NCBI GenBank assembly: GCA_037576195.1
Contig: CM075102.1
Coordinates: forward strand, 48,294,745 to 48,358,744
Source: Phytoseiulus persimilis
Taxonomy: Eukaryota; Arthropoda; Arachnida; Mesostigmata; Phytoseiidae
Reading direction: 5' to 3'
Length of the DNA stretch: 64,000 bases
The first letter of the stretch is position 1; every line of letters begins with the position of its first letter. Positions 24,401 through 37,900 of this stretch are shown here, in pieces. Under the pieces are notes generated by a model, which saw only the letters and a list, made by a program, of their open reading frames with translations, was not told the origin of the DNA and did not search any database. The position numbers and the translations under genes were made by a program.

Positions 24401-26113
24401 TCCTCGCGTTTCCTAGAGAAATGCGAAATAACGTTGTCGGAAAACGGCCCGATGAATTTCTGACTGAAGACGCAACGGTCAGAAATTCAGAGATACGACG
24501 TTTCGAATTTGGGCTCTTCAGCTTCAAATACATGGTACAGTCATGGGGGCAACAAGCAGCTCTCGCATCGCATTTCTCTTCAAAGGTGTTTGGAACGGGT
24601 AAGGCCCGGTCGTCGGAGCGTCACCTTGAAAATTCGGGATCGGTTCCGTTACAATCATTCTCATAGCGCAATAAAGCGCTTCTAGATCTCTCTTATTCAT
24701 CAAAATTCGGTTCTGCTTTGACCAAAAATGTGACGGTGAGGCAAACGAATATTTTCAATCTTACATAGTATGGTCGATGTATGAAGTTTCATAAGATTAC
24801 TATCACTATTAACGTTATGCATTTTGTGCGTGGAAATCGCTAAGAATTATTCCTCTGTCGAACACAAATGATCGGATAGCGAGCCGCTGACTGCATGAGG
24901 CATCACAGCGATCAGTTCAGAGGCCAATAGGGTCAGATTATTTTTGGATTTGAGCGACATGACCAACTACGTTACAGCTCTGATGCGGCTGAAGGTCGAT
25001 GAAGCTTCATGTCGAACACCGCACTGTGGGTACAAGCGTCTTGACTCTGGCGTCACAGACTCGGCACTGCGAGTTTTCTCAAAACGATGACGTGACGTAA
25101 GTCTTTTCCGATGGCCCGCCTCGTCGAGAAAGCCCGTTGAGGCACACCAGCCGAAGCACAGTGGAATGAACCCGGGCTCTGAAGCTAGCGTCCCATGACA
25201 ACGTTTTCTGTGGATGCCGCCAAGAACAATGAGCCAAGGGAGAATTCCACTATACGTGACACTCACATATAAGGGAGGAATTGAGGGCTGGTCGAAAGGC
25301 AGTGAAGTTTTTGACGGGAATGTCGAGCATCGGACACTTCAGACAGCCGGAAACGAGCTGTTCCAGGTTTACTCAAACGACAAACATCCGACGCTCCAAC
25401 GATTCATGTGATTTTTTAAGCGCAGAAGCTGAAATCATGGTCTCCAAGGGCAATGCGCGACAGCGTCTGAACTAGATTCCGAGAGTCTGGATCGGGGATG
25501 CGAGGATTCTGAAAACATCGCAACGACAAGGCCCCACTCTAGAACTTCCTTCTCAGAAGCTGACTTTCATCAACCGCTCTCTCGCAATTCGAGTGATTCG
25601 AAGTTGCTGGCGAGATCGCTCAACTAGAAGCTACACATGGACGACTGAGGATGAGCTTTGATCAATGAGGTCGTGTGGCAACGTCAGATAACGTTTTTCG
25701 AAGAGCGATCCCAGTCGAGAGCGATTCAAGGGGGCAAGGTCACAGGACAATCGGATCACTGGACCGAAATTCGGGAAGGCTCACAGCTCTGCGGACAAGA
25801 ATGAGTCGGGTCAAGATGAGCTCGAAGCTCGCAGGATCCCAATCACAGGTGCATCTCGCTCCAACGGCGCTTCGACGAAGCCACCTCAGATGAGAACCGA
25901 GACACGTGAGTCTCGGTGCGAGACATCAAGAGGCCAGAACGGGAAATTGCATCATCAACATATAATCATCGCCAGAATGCTCCCCCATCCTCCCACTGAA
26001 ACTTCTTCCCAACAGAAGGTGGTAACAGAAGCTATATCGGACGATTTCATATGGGAAAATTGCGCTTGTACTGCTGCCGGAGCCGTTCATCTGGGGGTGC
26101 AAGATGAGAATGT
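21439..26113. other. Long sparse region with weak exon candidates
   Basis: I see nothing in 4.7 kb that I can support as a gene. Items noted: a plus frame at 23286-23411 (text such as LRQEAAANRLETTIRS, ending at CCGATG|GTTAGC), and a 105-codon minus frame at 23966-24283 containing AFQVFHLIDE and LLPTSWIRP. There is also a plus frame from ATG 25214 (MPPRTMSQGRIPLYVTLTY) that reaches a CCAG|GTTTAC site. None could be joined to other exons in phase. Homonucleotide T runs occur at 24355-24369. Confidence 0.4.
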
Positions 26114-26335
26114 ATGAACACTGAGGAATCAAGAGGCGTGATTCATTTGATCGTTCGCAGTGATTCCCCACCACCGGTTTCGAATAAGAAGCGACCATTG
26201 AGCAACCTCCTCTCGAAGACAATACGTGCCGTGGTTTTGCCAGCTCCATTGTTCGACACAGACTACCGACGCTCGAACGTAATCGAACCTCCGGAGTTCC
26301 TACCAGCTGAGCTAGGATATGCTCCGTATGTATAG
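26114..26335 (+). CDS. Candidate small protein or terminal exon, function unknown
   Basis: A 73-codon frame runs from an ATG at 26114 to a TAG at 26333. From about residue 16 the text looks like real protein: SDSPPPVSNKKRPLSNLLSK, then VVLPAPLFDTDYRRSN and PPEFLPAELGYAPYV at the end. A GTTCGCAG acceptor at 26152-26159 could make this the last exon (entry phase 2) of a gene with upstream exons in 25.2-26.1 kb; I could not connect one. A 141-codon minus-strand frame overlaps it, so the strand is not certain. Confidence 0.35.
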   Translation: MNTEESRGVIHLIVRSDSPPPVSNKKRPLSNLLSKTIRAVVLPAPLFDTDYRRSNVIEPPEFLPAELGYAPYV

Positions 26336-26765
26336 TTGATTGGAGCTCCAATCGTTCCCGCTGCCGCTATCATGCGAGAAGGCGCCGAGTATGGAACATG
26401 CTTGCTCCACAGAATTCCATGGATGGAATTGTGCTCTCGCGGCGTAAATATGAAAACAGCGCATACGAAGCCTAACTTCTTGCATTACTGACAACTACGA
26501 CACAGGGTTCAAGGACGGCAACACCATCGTCTTCTGTTCTCATCGACAGGGATCTCATCATTACAGTTCTCAGAATTCCACGATTCCTTCTCAGAAATTC
26601 CCAGAGTGGAGACAAATAATCTCTCGAGGAAAACTTTGAGGACCCGAGAAGTTTCCGGACCGAGAGCGAGTCACTCTTTCCCGACTTTAATACTTATTCA
26701 TCGAAATACATCTATGCTTTCCATCTGTCCTATCAATCAAGGCGAATCTAATGAGAAACATGGTT

Positions 26766-27007
26766 TCAGTCAGGTTCTTTCATCGATTCCGGTGTATACA
26801 ATGCCAGTATTTTAATCACGTTGTGCAATATTCGTGAACTGAAGAAAGCGTAGAGGGCTGCCCGAAGTGCGATGAAGTTCGCCACGAGAAGTACGAGGAT
26901 CATAACAAACTTCAGAACGATCGCGGGCTGCGCGAGAAGTTTCAGCTCTTGAATCAGCTTGAGGCCGGGCGCACCGACAGGCCGGTCGGTCCCTGTTTCG
27001 GTGTGAA
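26766..27007 (-). CDS. C-terminal exon of an unidentified membrane protein (partial gene)
   Basis: On the minus strand a good acceptor (TTTCGTTCCAG) is followed by an 80-codon open exon entered in phase 1 and ending in TGA. It begins HTETGTDRPVGAPGLKLIQE and contains one clear transmembrane helix (IVLKFVMILVLLVANFIALR). It continues ALYAFFSSRILHNVIKIL and ends YTPESMKEPD. I do not recognise the family. Upstream exons should lie between 27.0 and 28.4 kb on the minus strand but none was convincing. An isolated exon call like this could still be chance. Confidence 0.4.
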
Positions 27008-28386
27008 CTGGAACGAAATATGTTACCCTGATTCGATGATAGCCACTCCGACACCCCGAGAGGAAACAGTCCACGGCAAGTTGTCTGGTTGGAAGATCAA
27101 GAACACTTGTGATTCCCTCGTACGAACCTGCCTTCGGCTTGTTGGTTTTACGGAACCTAGAGAGCGCGCAAGCGAGTCAAACGGCTGTTTCGGAAACAGC
27201 GGGAAAAATAGAGAGGGAATTCAGAGCCTTCCACCCGCACCTGTCATGACTTGAGCAAGAGTAACCGATCGGACTCACAGACCGACGTCTGCTGAGTCGA
27301 CCAGCTACACAGGGAACAAGCTCCGAATGTGAGATCTTTGAGGCTGACTCGATTTGCGAACACTCGAGGGCTCATAGGAATATTTGTTGAAACTCTGAAA
27401 GGCTCGACTAAACGGACGGTATGTCTTTGTTTATCAGCAGCGGGGAAAGTTTCCGGAAAGCGGAATATTGAGAGGCGTTGAAGACCAGCACGTGGAGGCA
27501 GTTTTGTCGAGTCAGGAGCTTCGGAATCGGTGAAGGCTCGTCAGCAGCACATCCGTAATGACCGAAGCCCTTTCATTAGGCGCCTCCGCGATGCCCTGCG
27601 TGAGACCGGAGCCGAATCGGCTCAGTCGGCTCGCCGCGGGATTTATCTTCCATCGAAGCTGGTGAATACGTCGATATCGTTGACGCTCAGTGTAAACACA
27701 GCGGAGAGCTCATCAGCGGAACGAACGCGTCTGCGAGCGCATTTGTCAAAGTAAACAGTCAGAGCGTTCGTCATAGGTACATGTGAGAGAGCCTTGAGTT
27801 TGCCGTTCGGTGCTCGAGTGGCAGCGCATCACAATTTGCTAAAAATCCGTGAACTTCGCAGTCTAGGAAAGTGAGATGGACCCAGAGGCGGGATGATCTC
27901 ATGCTATAACCAGTTTCCCATTCTCTCCTCAGGAACATTCCTTTCCACAGTTCGTGTGAGCCTGACCGGGGTCGGATACGAGCCAACAAGGATCGACGTT
28001 CTCTTTCAGCGTTTTCTCGGCATCATTGACGCTGAATCGAGAACAGAAATTAGAATCTCTGACCTTCTCTGATTTCTGGCGAGTTGGAGCATCCGAGGAC
28101 ACGTTCCAACAGAAGAATGGAACCGATCTATCGGGCGGAACGAAATGGGTCATCTTAATGCCCGATCGCTCCCACAAATCTCAACTGATCGGTTTCTTCG
28201 AGCCGTAGATCACAGGCTCAGATCGACCCGGAATCGCGTCGCGTAGAGTGAACAATCGGATCGGCGCTCAAAGAGAAGTTCAAGTTGAATATTTCTCAGA
28301 GGAAGGAGAGAATTGTCTCGGCCACTCCACAGATGTCAAGGGACTGGTATTGACTTCGAGCTCGGTGCAGTACAAATCTCAATCTG
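27008..28386. other. Intergenic or unresolved
   Basis: Upstream exons of the membrane-protein exon at 26.8-27.0 kb are expected on the minus strand but I could not identify them. Frames such as minus 27929-28177 have no supporting features. The far end abuts the probable distal 3' UTR of the myosin gene. Confidence 0.4.
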
Positions 28387-28392
28387 TTTATT
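28387..28392 (-). terminator. Possible distal polyadenylation signal of the myosin gene
   Basis: AATAAA on the minus strand, about 545 bases after the myosin stop codon. With the proximal signal at 28931-28936 it would give two 3' UTR lengths. Confidence 0.35.
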
Positions 28393-28930
28393 CTTCGTAT
28401 GCCATCGAATCGGATTAACAACGGTTCCATAAGTTCGTTTCAGGGTATGAACTCCTTCTTCAGAGAATTTCGGATTGGAATCCTGGATTGGCCAAAGTTC
28501 GCCTTACCGAACCGTCGTCATATGCTGCTTCTCCTGGATAGTTGGGTTTTCTTCTCTCAATTAATATCCCTGAACGAGTTCGCCAGATCAGCCGATGAGA
28601 AATGCCGCCTCTTCTCTCTCATGAGTTCCGCGCGCGAAACCGTTCAGGTATGAGCGAGCCTCCGGAAACAGCTCGTGGCCAAGTCTGGCTTGCTATCGAT
28701 GTAATTGAGATAAAGCAGCGAGTTCCCCTTTAAGGCTTTCAGGAAGCGAAACATGACCGCGAGCTAGCTCCAGTGTAGGGATCTCCAGATACATAGAGTG
28801 AGCCAATCTGGTAACGAACCGAATGAACCAACCAACCTCTAAACCCACCAGCAACTTCCCAAATGCACTCCTGAAAGGCGCCAAGATTTTTTGTAGCGGT
28901 GAAGGTCAAGCCAGCAATGCGTATCATCAA

Positions 28931-28936
28931 TTTATT
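28931..28936 (-). terminator. Polyadenylation signal directly after the myosin stop codon
   Basis: Minus strand: the stop TAA (28939-28937) is followed with no gap by AATAAA. If used, the 3' UTR would be only about 20-35 bases. Confidence 0.5.
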
Positions 28937-31900
28937 TTAGTGAACGGCGGGCGAAGCGGCGCGACCGGCGCTGGCAGAGCGGTTCTTGGCGCGAAGTTTG
29001 GCCAAGCTCTGCTCGGCTAGGTCTGCGCGTTCGTCCGCGTCTTCGAGTTCCTGTTGAGCCTTGCGGAACTTGGCAAGATTGAGGGCGGCGATCTCTTCGG
29101 CCTCTTCGATCTGCCTCTTGTAGGTCTTGATCTTCTGCTGGAGTTTGTCAACCGTGTCTTGCATGCGCTCGTGGTTCTTGCGGTCCTCTTCCGACTGGAA
29201 CTGGAGCTCCTTGATCCTGCGTTCTGCTTTGCGATAGTTTTTCGCGGAGTCGGCGTGACGTCTCTGTTCGTTCTCCAGCTCGCTCTCGAGCTCGCGACAT
29301 TTCTGCTCGAGCTTCGCGATGAGTTTCTTGCCTCCCTTGAGCGCGGCGGCCTCGGCCTCGTCGAGTCGCACTTGCATCTCCTTCATCTGAGCTTCGAGGT
29401 TCTTGCGGATCTTTTCCTGCGTGGAAGCGTGCTCTTGCTCCGCGCGGAGTTCGTCGGCAAGACGGGCAGCGTCGACCATGGCCTTCTTCGCCTTCTCCTC
29501 ACTCTGTTTCGCTTCGTTCAGCATTTCGTCGAGATCAGCCTGAAAGACGAGCAAACTTGTTTCACTCTGTCCAACCCGTTCCTCGAAGTGAGGTTTTCCC
29601 GCCTGAACTGATCCAGAATTTCCGTTGTATACTTTACCTGCAGAGCTTGCATCTCGCCCTCGAGCTTCCTCTTGGCCATAGAGAGCGAAGCGTTGTTGGC
29701 TGACATCTCGGCAGCTTGGTCTCTGAGCTCGGTGAGTTCGCTCTCAGCAGAGCGACGGGCCCGTTCAGATTGATCGAGCAGTTGACGGGCTTCTTCAAGT
29801 TCACCGTGCATCTGGTTGCAGCGGCGCTCCGCCATGGCGTACTGTTCACGCGCTTCCTCGCGAGCTCGTTGTTCTTCCTCGAGAGCTGTCTGGGTGTCCT
29901 TGAGGTTCTGCTGATAACGCTTGATTGTTTTCTGGGCTTCGGCGTTCGCTTTGTTGGCTCCGTCGAGAGCGATCTCGAGCTCGTTGATGTCCGACTCGAG
30001 CTTCTTCTTCACGCGGAGAGCTTCGTTCTTGGCACGAGATTCGGCTTCCAGAGACGCCTGCATCGAATCCAGGGCGCGTTGATGGTTTTTCCTCGTGTTC
30101 TCGAACTCCTCCTCCTTCTCGGCGATGCGACGTTCGATTTCCTGACGCACTTGGCTCAACTCCAGCTGAGCGCGCAGAACCTTGTTCTCCTCTTGCTCGA
30201 GAGCAGCTTCCGCCTCTTCAAGGGCGGATTGGAGTTCGTCCTTTTCTAGCTCCAAGCGCTTCCTCATCTTCTCGAGCTCGTGTACGGATCGGCCCCCTTC
30301 ACCGAGCTGGTCCATCAGGTCCTTGAGCTCATCTTGGAGGTTCTTGTTCTCTCTCTTAACGGCTTCGTAGTGCTCCTGGGACTCATCGTAGGCGGCGCGA
30401 AGTTTGTAAACTTCGGTTGAGTAGTTACGGCACTCCTTCTGGGAGGCGTCCAACTCGGCCGCAAGGTCGTCCACCTTGGTCTTCCATTCGCTGATGACTT
30501 TGTCGAACGATTTCTGCCTCTTCTCTAGCTGAGCGGCGAGTTGTTGAGCCCGATCGACTTCGCACTGCATGTCCTCGACTTCACCTTGCAGATGTTGCTT
30601 GGTCTTCTCGAGTCCCGACACCTTGACGTTCAGAGCCTCGATGGAGCCTTCAGCCTCTTCGAGTTTGATCTGGAGCTTTCTCTTGCTCTCTTCGAGCTCC
30701 TCGAGACGCGCCAAACCTTCGGATTCGTACTTCCCGCGCCACAGCTGAGCTTCCGCGTTGGATTTGGACAGTTGACGCTGGAGGTCCGCCTTGGCCTCTT
30801 GTTCCTCCTCCAGGGCCTCGCGTATGTTGTCCAGATCGTGCTCGATGTTACGGTACTTGCCCATGATGGCGGCTCGTTCCCTGGATTCGTCGTCGGCAGT
30901 TCGTTTCGCTTCTTCGGCCTGATTGGCGAGCGAGGCCTTGAGCTTCGAAAGCTGGCTCACCATGCTCTCCGCTTCTTCTAGTTGTCTCTGGAGATCTCCG
31001 TTCTCTAGCGACAGTTTCTTCTTGGCAGCATCGAAGTCGTTCACTGTGCGATTCGATTCATCAAGTTTGAATTGAGTATCGGCCAATTGCTGTTCAAGCT
31101 GTTTGACTTGTCGCTCCAGATTGGCTTGCTGCTTGGTGTGATGATCAAGCAAACCCTGGAGATCGGATACTTCGGCTTGGAAGGTAGCGCGTTCTTTGTC
31201 GCTCCTAAATGAAAAAAAAATTGTCACGATCGGATCGGTTCTCCTGTTTCCCATGTTCAACAGAGTGCGGCGGAGTTCCACCTGAGAAACGGTTTGCGGC
31301 GACTCACTTGGCCTTGGCTTTGTTCAAGTTCTCAATGGTTTCAGACATCTCGGCAGTTGAGTCATTGTGCTTCTTACGCAAAGCTGAGACCGCTTGCTCG
31401 TGCTGCATGTTCGATTCTTCGAGATCCCGGCGAAGTTTGGCTAATTCGTTTTCCCGACGTTTGTTGAGCTCAATCTGGAATCGTCAGAGCAACAATTGTC
31501 TCTAAAACACTTGGTATGAATCAGATTGGATGACGAACAATTCCCTAACCGGTCTCAGGCTTCATCAGCGCCTAGGGTCCAAGGATTTGAATGATTCACA
31601 GTATTACCTGGGCTGAAGTTGCTCCTCCTGATTCTTCAAGCCTCTCGGAAAGCTCTTCGATTTCTCTGGCAAGATCGGCGCGCTGTTTCTCGGCCTTAGA
31701 GCGAGCCTGCCTTTCGGCTTCGAGCTCCTCCTCGATTTCCTCTCCGCGCTGCTGCAGTTCCTTGATCTGTTTCTGGAGCTTGGAAACGATGCCCTGCTCG
31801 TCTTCAAGCTTGGCTTGGACGGCGGTCAATTCCTTGTCCTTCCGCTGGATCGCCTGTTCAGCCTCCTTCTTCGCTTTCTCGAGATCCAAGACAGCTTCTT

Positions 31901-34900
31901 GCGCGAGTTTCAAATCGGCCTCGACCTTGCGTTTGTTCTTGTCGAGCTCAGCTCGCGTTTTCTTCTCCCGTTCGAGAGAATCCTCGAGCTCGTCGAGCGT
32001 CTGCTCGAGCTTTGTCTTAACCTTGTTCAGATGGTTGACCTTGTCCTCGAGACTCTGGAGATCCTCTGCGCCCTTCTGACCAGATTCTTGCAAATGTTTC
32101 TTCTCTTTGTTCAGTTTCTGGATCAATTCGTCCTGGTGTTGGATTTCGTCGTTGAGGGATCGAATCTGGTGATCCTTCGACTGTTTATCCTGCTCGGCTT
32201 TTTGCAGGGAGAGCTGGAGATCGTCGAGATCTTTCTTGTAGCTGGAGATCTCCCCCTCCAACTTCTTCTTGTTTGAGGACATCCTCTGGAAATCGTCTTC
32301 CTGACGATGCAGACGGTCTTCAGCATCGCGGAGCTGCCGGTCGAGGTCATTCTTCTGAGCGAGAGTCTTGTTGAGTCGCTGCTCGATGTCGGACGCTCCG
32401 GATCGTTCGGACTCGAGCTGCATGAATAAGTCGTTCTTCTCCTGCAGGAGCTTGACTCCTTGGCTCTCCAACTCCTTGCGAAGCTTTTCCTCCTTGAGGA
32501 ATGCCTCATGTTCCTCGGCCAATTTCTGCTCGAGAGCTGAAATTTCGCGAAACAGGAAGTCAGATAAACAACGTGTCTCGGATGATCGCCCGAATCGTAT
32601 TCTCTTCCCGGTGTCAATTCGAATGACATCGATTCATTGCAGTGTGCACGAACCTTTGATTTCGTCCTCGGCACGCACCACGTGAATCATGGGCTTGACT
32701 TTCGAGAAGAGTTTCCACCAGAGCCAGTTGCGAAGCTGAGCGAAACGACGCAAGTTCCGCTGGATAATCACAAGGGCAACCCTGAAAGTCACGAGGATGA
32801 GAGGGAGGATCTCGGGAGAGAACTTCACGCATTCCAACGACTCCAGGAGGGGACCGGTTCCACTCTCATGACGTATGGACCAGAATCCAGCGAGATTGTA
32901 TACAGGCTCATCGGCACAAACTCGCTCGCCCCAAGATCCTTGTTCCGAGCCAACAATTTGAACAACTTTTCAAACTCAGCACTCAGTCAGAGCCGACCGC
33001 ATCGGACAAGATTAAGGGATCACTAACTCCTGAGGGTCGAAATCCAATGGTTTGAGCGGTGGAAGTTTGTCGGGTTCTTCGCTCTCGATAGTTTCGGGTT
33101 TGAGCGATTCGGTAGACTGTTCAGCTGTTGGCTCAACAGCGACCATTTTCCACTAGCCGGAAACCAACGAAGAACAGCAGTAACCACAGCCGACAGGCCA
33201 ATGGCAAATGAAACGTATTTTAAAGGCGAGCGATCTCCTCACGCCTCAGTGGCATGAATAAAAAAAAGTCGGCGAGGGCGGCCACCATTGCCGCGGACTC
33301 CCAAAAACTGTTCTCGGTGGCCGAAACCCCGAAGAGAAACTATCTTTAGGAGAAGGAGGAGTACTAGTGACTGAGTCGTAGAGCGGGTGTTTTTTGCAAA
33401 TAAAAATCAGATAGCGCAATGTATATGAACCACCGGCAGACGAGCGGACAGACCGACCGACATAACTGGACGAACTGACCGAACGGCAGACCAACCGACA
33501 GATTAATGAGGTTCGGGGACGTTTGTCAAAGATGGATCGGAATAGGCCGTGTGCTGTTAGAGTTTCCGAAGCTCGTTGTCGGAGGATCCAAGGATGCGCG
33601 ACGGCCTTGACGTCTCTTCCGACCTGCCTGACTTAACCTGATCAACGAATAGATATGTATAACCGCGAATTTGGTAATCATCTTCCTACATACGGCTCTC
33701 GGAAGCCTGAACATAACACCCATATCTGCATGCAAACCCTTTCCCCAGGTGTTTCGCGAAGGCGTTGTTGGGTTTCTTGGCGCAAATTTTGCGTTGTGCT
33801 TTTTGCATGTCGGAATGTCATCTTAACAACTCGTGAGTCGATCTCGTCGTTGTTAATAATGCTCATTCACTCAGCGACAGGTTCCCTAGGACCCGCGGGC
33901 TTCATCCGACTGCCTTCGTGCTCTCTGTGCTGTCCCCGTCGAAACTCACCGCTGCTCCTTCAGCTTCTGGAACTTCTTCTTGCAGAGGTACCAGCGGCAG
34001 GCGGACTGAATCATGGTCATGATTTTGGCCAAGCGTTCGTCTCGCATCTCTTCGAGTCGACCAAGAACTCCGGCTCGGAAGAAAATCTGTAATGTGTATT
34101 TTATTCCAGCACTTCTCGTTTGGACGTTAGCTTGTGACCCAATCCGGCGTCATCTCATCAAGGTTATAGAAGCATCTCTGCTCAGTCAGTTCATCGCGAG
34201 GCGTGATCCACGGGAAAGATAACCTCCATCAGGCCACGGAGAAGTGCTACGCGGGTAACCGGCTGTCGAGCTAATCGGGTCGTTTGTTCCAGGTCGGTCA
34301 ACCCTAGGACTGATTGGATTCGCCGTGATTGAGCCTCCCAAGAAACGGAGGACTTTTCAATGTGGAGACAAAACTCCGGCCGAACCGAGATTCGTCGGGC
34401 ATGGCGTTTTCAATGACCGGAGTTTCCGCGCTTGGCTCCAAGAATCGAGGACAGCGAGGGTGGGGAGCTCTGAACGTATGGGAGTTCTGAGGGAGTTCAG
34501 AATGGTCGACAAGCCACTGCGGAAGAGCAAGACATCACACCCGGTAGGGCTTTATCCGATCCTGGCAGAGCTGAATTCGAACACGATTCCCGACGAAACT
34601 CATGCGGAAATGAAGTCTCGCTCGTATCCAGGAGGGGGTGGTCCGTCCTCGAACTTACCTTCGTTTGACCGAATCGATACTCATCTTGATCGAGTTCTAT
34701 CGTTCCAACGACTTTCATCGAGGCTTCTCTCGCATCAGAGGAACCAGCAGCCGCGTTCGGAGCGAGGATGTTGTACCTGAAAAAGCGTCGAACTCATTTT
34801 GAAACTGTCAGGCATCGGACCAGTGGGGCGAGGTTGGTTTCGAAACTATTTTCTATTCGAATTCCTGCGCTCGGAAACAAGTGCGTTGCACAGATCATCC

Positions 34901-37900
34901 CGGAATCCAATTGACTAACCAGGGGGAGCTCACCTTTGCCTGAAATCAGGGTAAACCATTCTGTTCGGGAAACCTTTGCGACAAATTCGGATTCCCTCGA
35001 GGACACCGTTACAGGTCAGTTGGTGCATAACGAGGTGGGAATCGATGACGCCTGGAGACTTGGTTTCGTTCGGAATGATACAACGAACGAAGTGGGGGTG
35101 CGTGGCGTTCAGGGTTGCCATCAGTTTGTTGAGCTGTTCCCGATACAAAGCGGAAACAGTTTGGAACGAGGAGCCTCTGCCCTTGGAGCGTCCTTTGCCA
35201 CCGGCGGAATCGGCGACAGCACCAAGACCCGGATGATCCTCGAAAATCTCGCACAGGAGCTGCATGGAACTCTTCTTGAACTGATCGACGACACAGTCGT
35301 TGAGCGGATCTTTGTTCTTCTCCAGCCAGCCAACCAGGTTGTAGGGGACGACTCCGGCGTAGTGCACGATGGCGAAATGAGCAGGGGCTGCACCAGCTTT
35401 AGGCGGCTTGGGCTTCTGGAAGTTTCCAGATTTTCCGAGATGGTTGTTGTTCAGTTTCTCCTCGAATGTCTTGTCTGTTGCTTTCGGGAACATGGATTCT
35501 TCTTCCAAAATGGAGAGAACCCCCATGGGTTTCTCGATCAGCTCGATACAAGCTTGCAGATCGAGTCCGAAGTCGATGAAGGTCCAATTGATTCCTTCTC
35601 TCTTGTACTCCTCTTGTTCCAACACAAACATGTGATGGTTGAAGAACTGTTGCAGTTTCTCATTGGTGAAATTGATGCAGAGCTGTTCGAAACTGTTGAA
35701 CTGAAAAACGGAGAGACATTGATTGAAGCGTTGAAATATTCCTCGGCCTCGCATGAAAGAGAGTTCCAGCTTGGTAACATGAGGTACTCACATCGAAAAT
35801 CTCGAACCCTGCGATATCGAGCACTCCGATGAAATGGTTCCGCTTCTGGTTGGTATCGAGGGTCTGGTTAACCCGTTTCACGAGCCACTTGAACAGACGG
35901 TCGAACATCGCTTTAGCTAAAGCGCCCACGGAGGAAACCACCTGTTGCAGGTTACGGCCTTGAGTGACCATCTCGGTGCCGACTTTGATCCTGGGCTTCA
36001 AAAGGTTCTTGTAGAGTTCGGGTCCGTCAAGTCCCAACAGCTGAGCGACGCGGTCGCCTTCCTCATTTCCGTCGGCTTCAGCTTGTTCTTCTCGGGGTCT
36101 CTGCTTGAACTTCAGACATCCGATTTGCATCACGGCTGACACTATCTTGTAGATCGAAAGTTTCTCCTCGGCGCTGAATCCAAGCACGTCGAAAGCGTTC
36201 TGTCGAAAACGAAAGGGTGTTCACGTCGCCTCAAGGCTCAATGATATTCTCATACAAAAACACCACTGAACTTACGTCAGTCAAGAGCAATTCTTCACCG
36301 TCGTCTACCCCGGGGATCTCGACCTTGCCATGCGACACGAACTTATAGTCGTGCACGTCATTCGACAAAAGGAGTTTTCCTGAAATCAATCATTTCCGAT
36401 AACGCGAATAGCGAAACACCTTCTACCGACTTGATTTCCGGAGCGATACTCCTTGGAAGACTCCTTACCTTTCAAGCCCGATATCTTTCCGGACATCAGC
36501 TGGTAGAAAATATGGTAAGAGCGCTCTTTCTCCTGCTGGAAAATGACTCGGGCTTTCTCCAGCAGATAGGTTTCTATGTCGGCTCCGGCCAATTTGCCCG
36601 TGTTGCCAAAGTGGATGCGGATGAATTTACCAAATCGGGACGAGTTATCGTTACGAACGGTCTTGGCGTTACCGAACGCTTCGAGGACCGGATTGGTTTG
36701 CACGACTTGATCTTCGAGGTTCGCTTTCTTTTCTTTGGCAGCTTCCTTTGCCGATTGGTTCGCCCCGACAATGGCGAAGTAGGCGATAACTTTTTTCGTG
36801 TTCTCAGTTTTGCCGGCACCGGACTCCCCGCTGCAAGCAGGGACAAGGATTAGTGCTCTTTTTCTCTGCGGGTAAATCTTGTTGCTCTGCCCAGAAGTGC
36901 AGGACATGAGAACGATATCATTGAGAGAAAAGATCACCCCGAAACCTTCACAAAGCTTCCCGAAGCAGAGCTTTTGAGGTCTGTTCCTCTATTCAGTAAT
37001 CAGATTTGGTAGGGAAACGCTGCGCGATATAGCCGTAGCCTCGGGCGTTAAACTTACGTGATCAGCATCGACTGGTTCTCCTTGTCTGAAAGATTTTTCA
37101 GACGTGAGATAAGGCGGTTTCCGCTCAGTTTTCACTCGAACGCGAATGTCACGGATAGAAACAGAGGAGAAAGAAAACAAGCGGCTCAGGCTCTGCTTCA
37201 GAAGCGGGTTTATCGCCGCCCTGCTATTCCTCCGTTCACGGTTGGCAGCTAACATAAACACTTAACAGTGTTATGTTTAGGTTTGTGAGAATGTTTTTCC
37301 ACCATATTCTCTGGCCACCCCAGCTCCGGGCCGAATGTCGATCACGAAGACCGTTGTTGCTCTCGAATGTTCTTATGAGTCTCCTGCGAATCGACATGCC
37401 AACGACTCCTCTGGGCCTGACGCCGAAAAAAAAACCGTCCATCATGAAACTCACTGGTCAGCATGGCCATGTAGGCTCCATCGGAAATAGCGAACACGTG
37501 AGGGGGAACCTCTGTCCTGCGCTTCCCCTTGTAGAGGCCGACGACACGCGGGGTGTAGATCGGGAAGCGTTTGTAAGGATTGATGGCCACGCAGAACAAG
37601 CCCGAATAGGTCTGCAACGAATCGAATTCGCTCAAGTGGAGGGAGGAGCTGATTTGTCACTTTTAGACATCTCGATTAGAACCGCAAATATTGGACATTC
37701 CTGCCCAAGCAATGAAATCCGTTCGACGGACGATTTCGAGTTTTGCGAAAAGTCAGAGAGAATATTCATAGAACGTCCGACGAGGCGGAAGAAGTTCACG
37801 CGAAAATGTGCGGGTGACTCACGTAAATGAGGTTGCTGTAGTATCTCTCCTTGAGATTGTAGAGCACCGAAGCGTCGTTCAGGTAAGTCAGGTTGGACAT

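Noticed and set aside
29054..32685. Several long plus-strand frames rich in Leu, Phe and Ser
   Set aside because: They are antisense to the Glu/Lys/Leu-rich myosin rod. Their composition is the predictable complement of coiled-coil codons.
34936..35832. 298-codon plus-strand frame
   Set aside because: It is exactly antisense to the myosin motor exons, whose codon bias keeps the opposite strand open.
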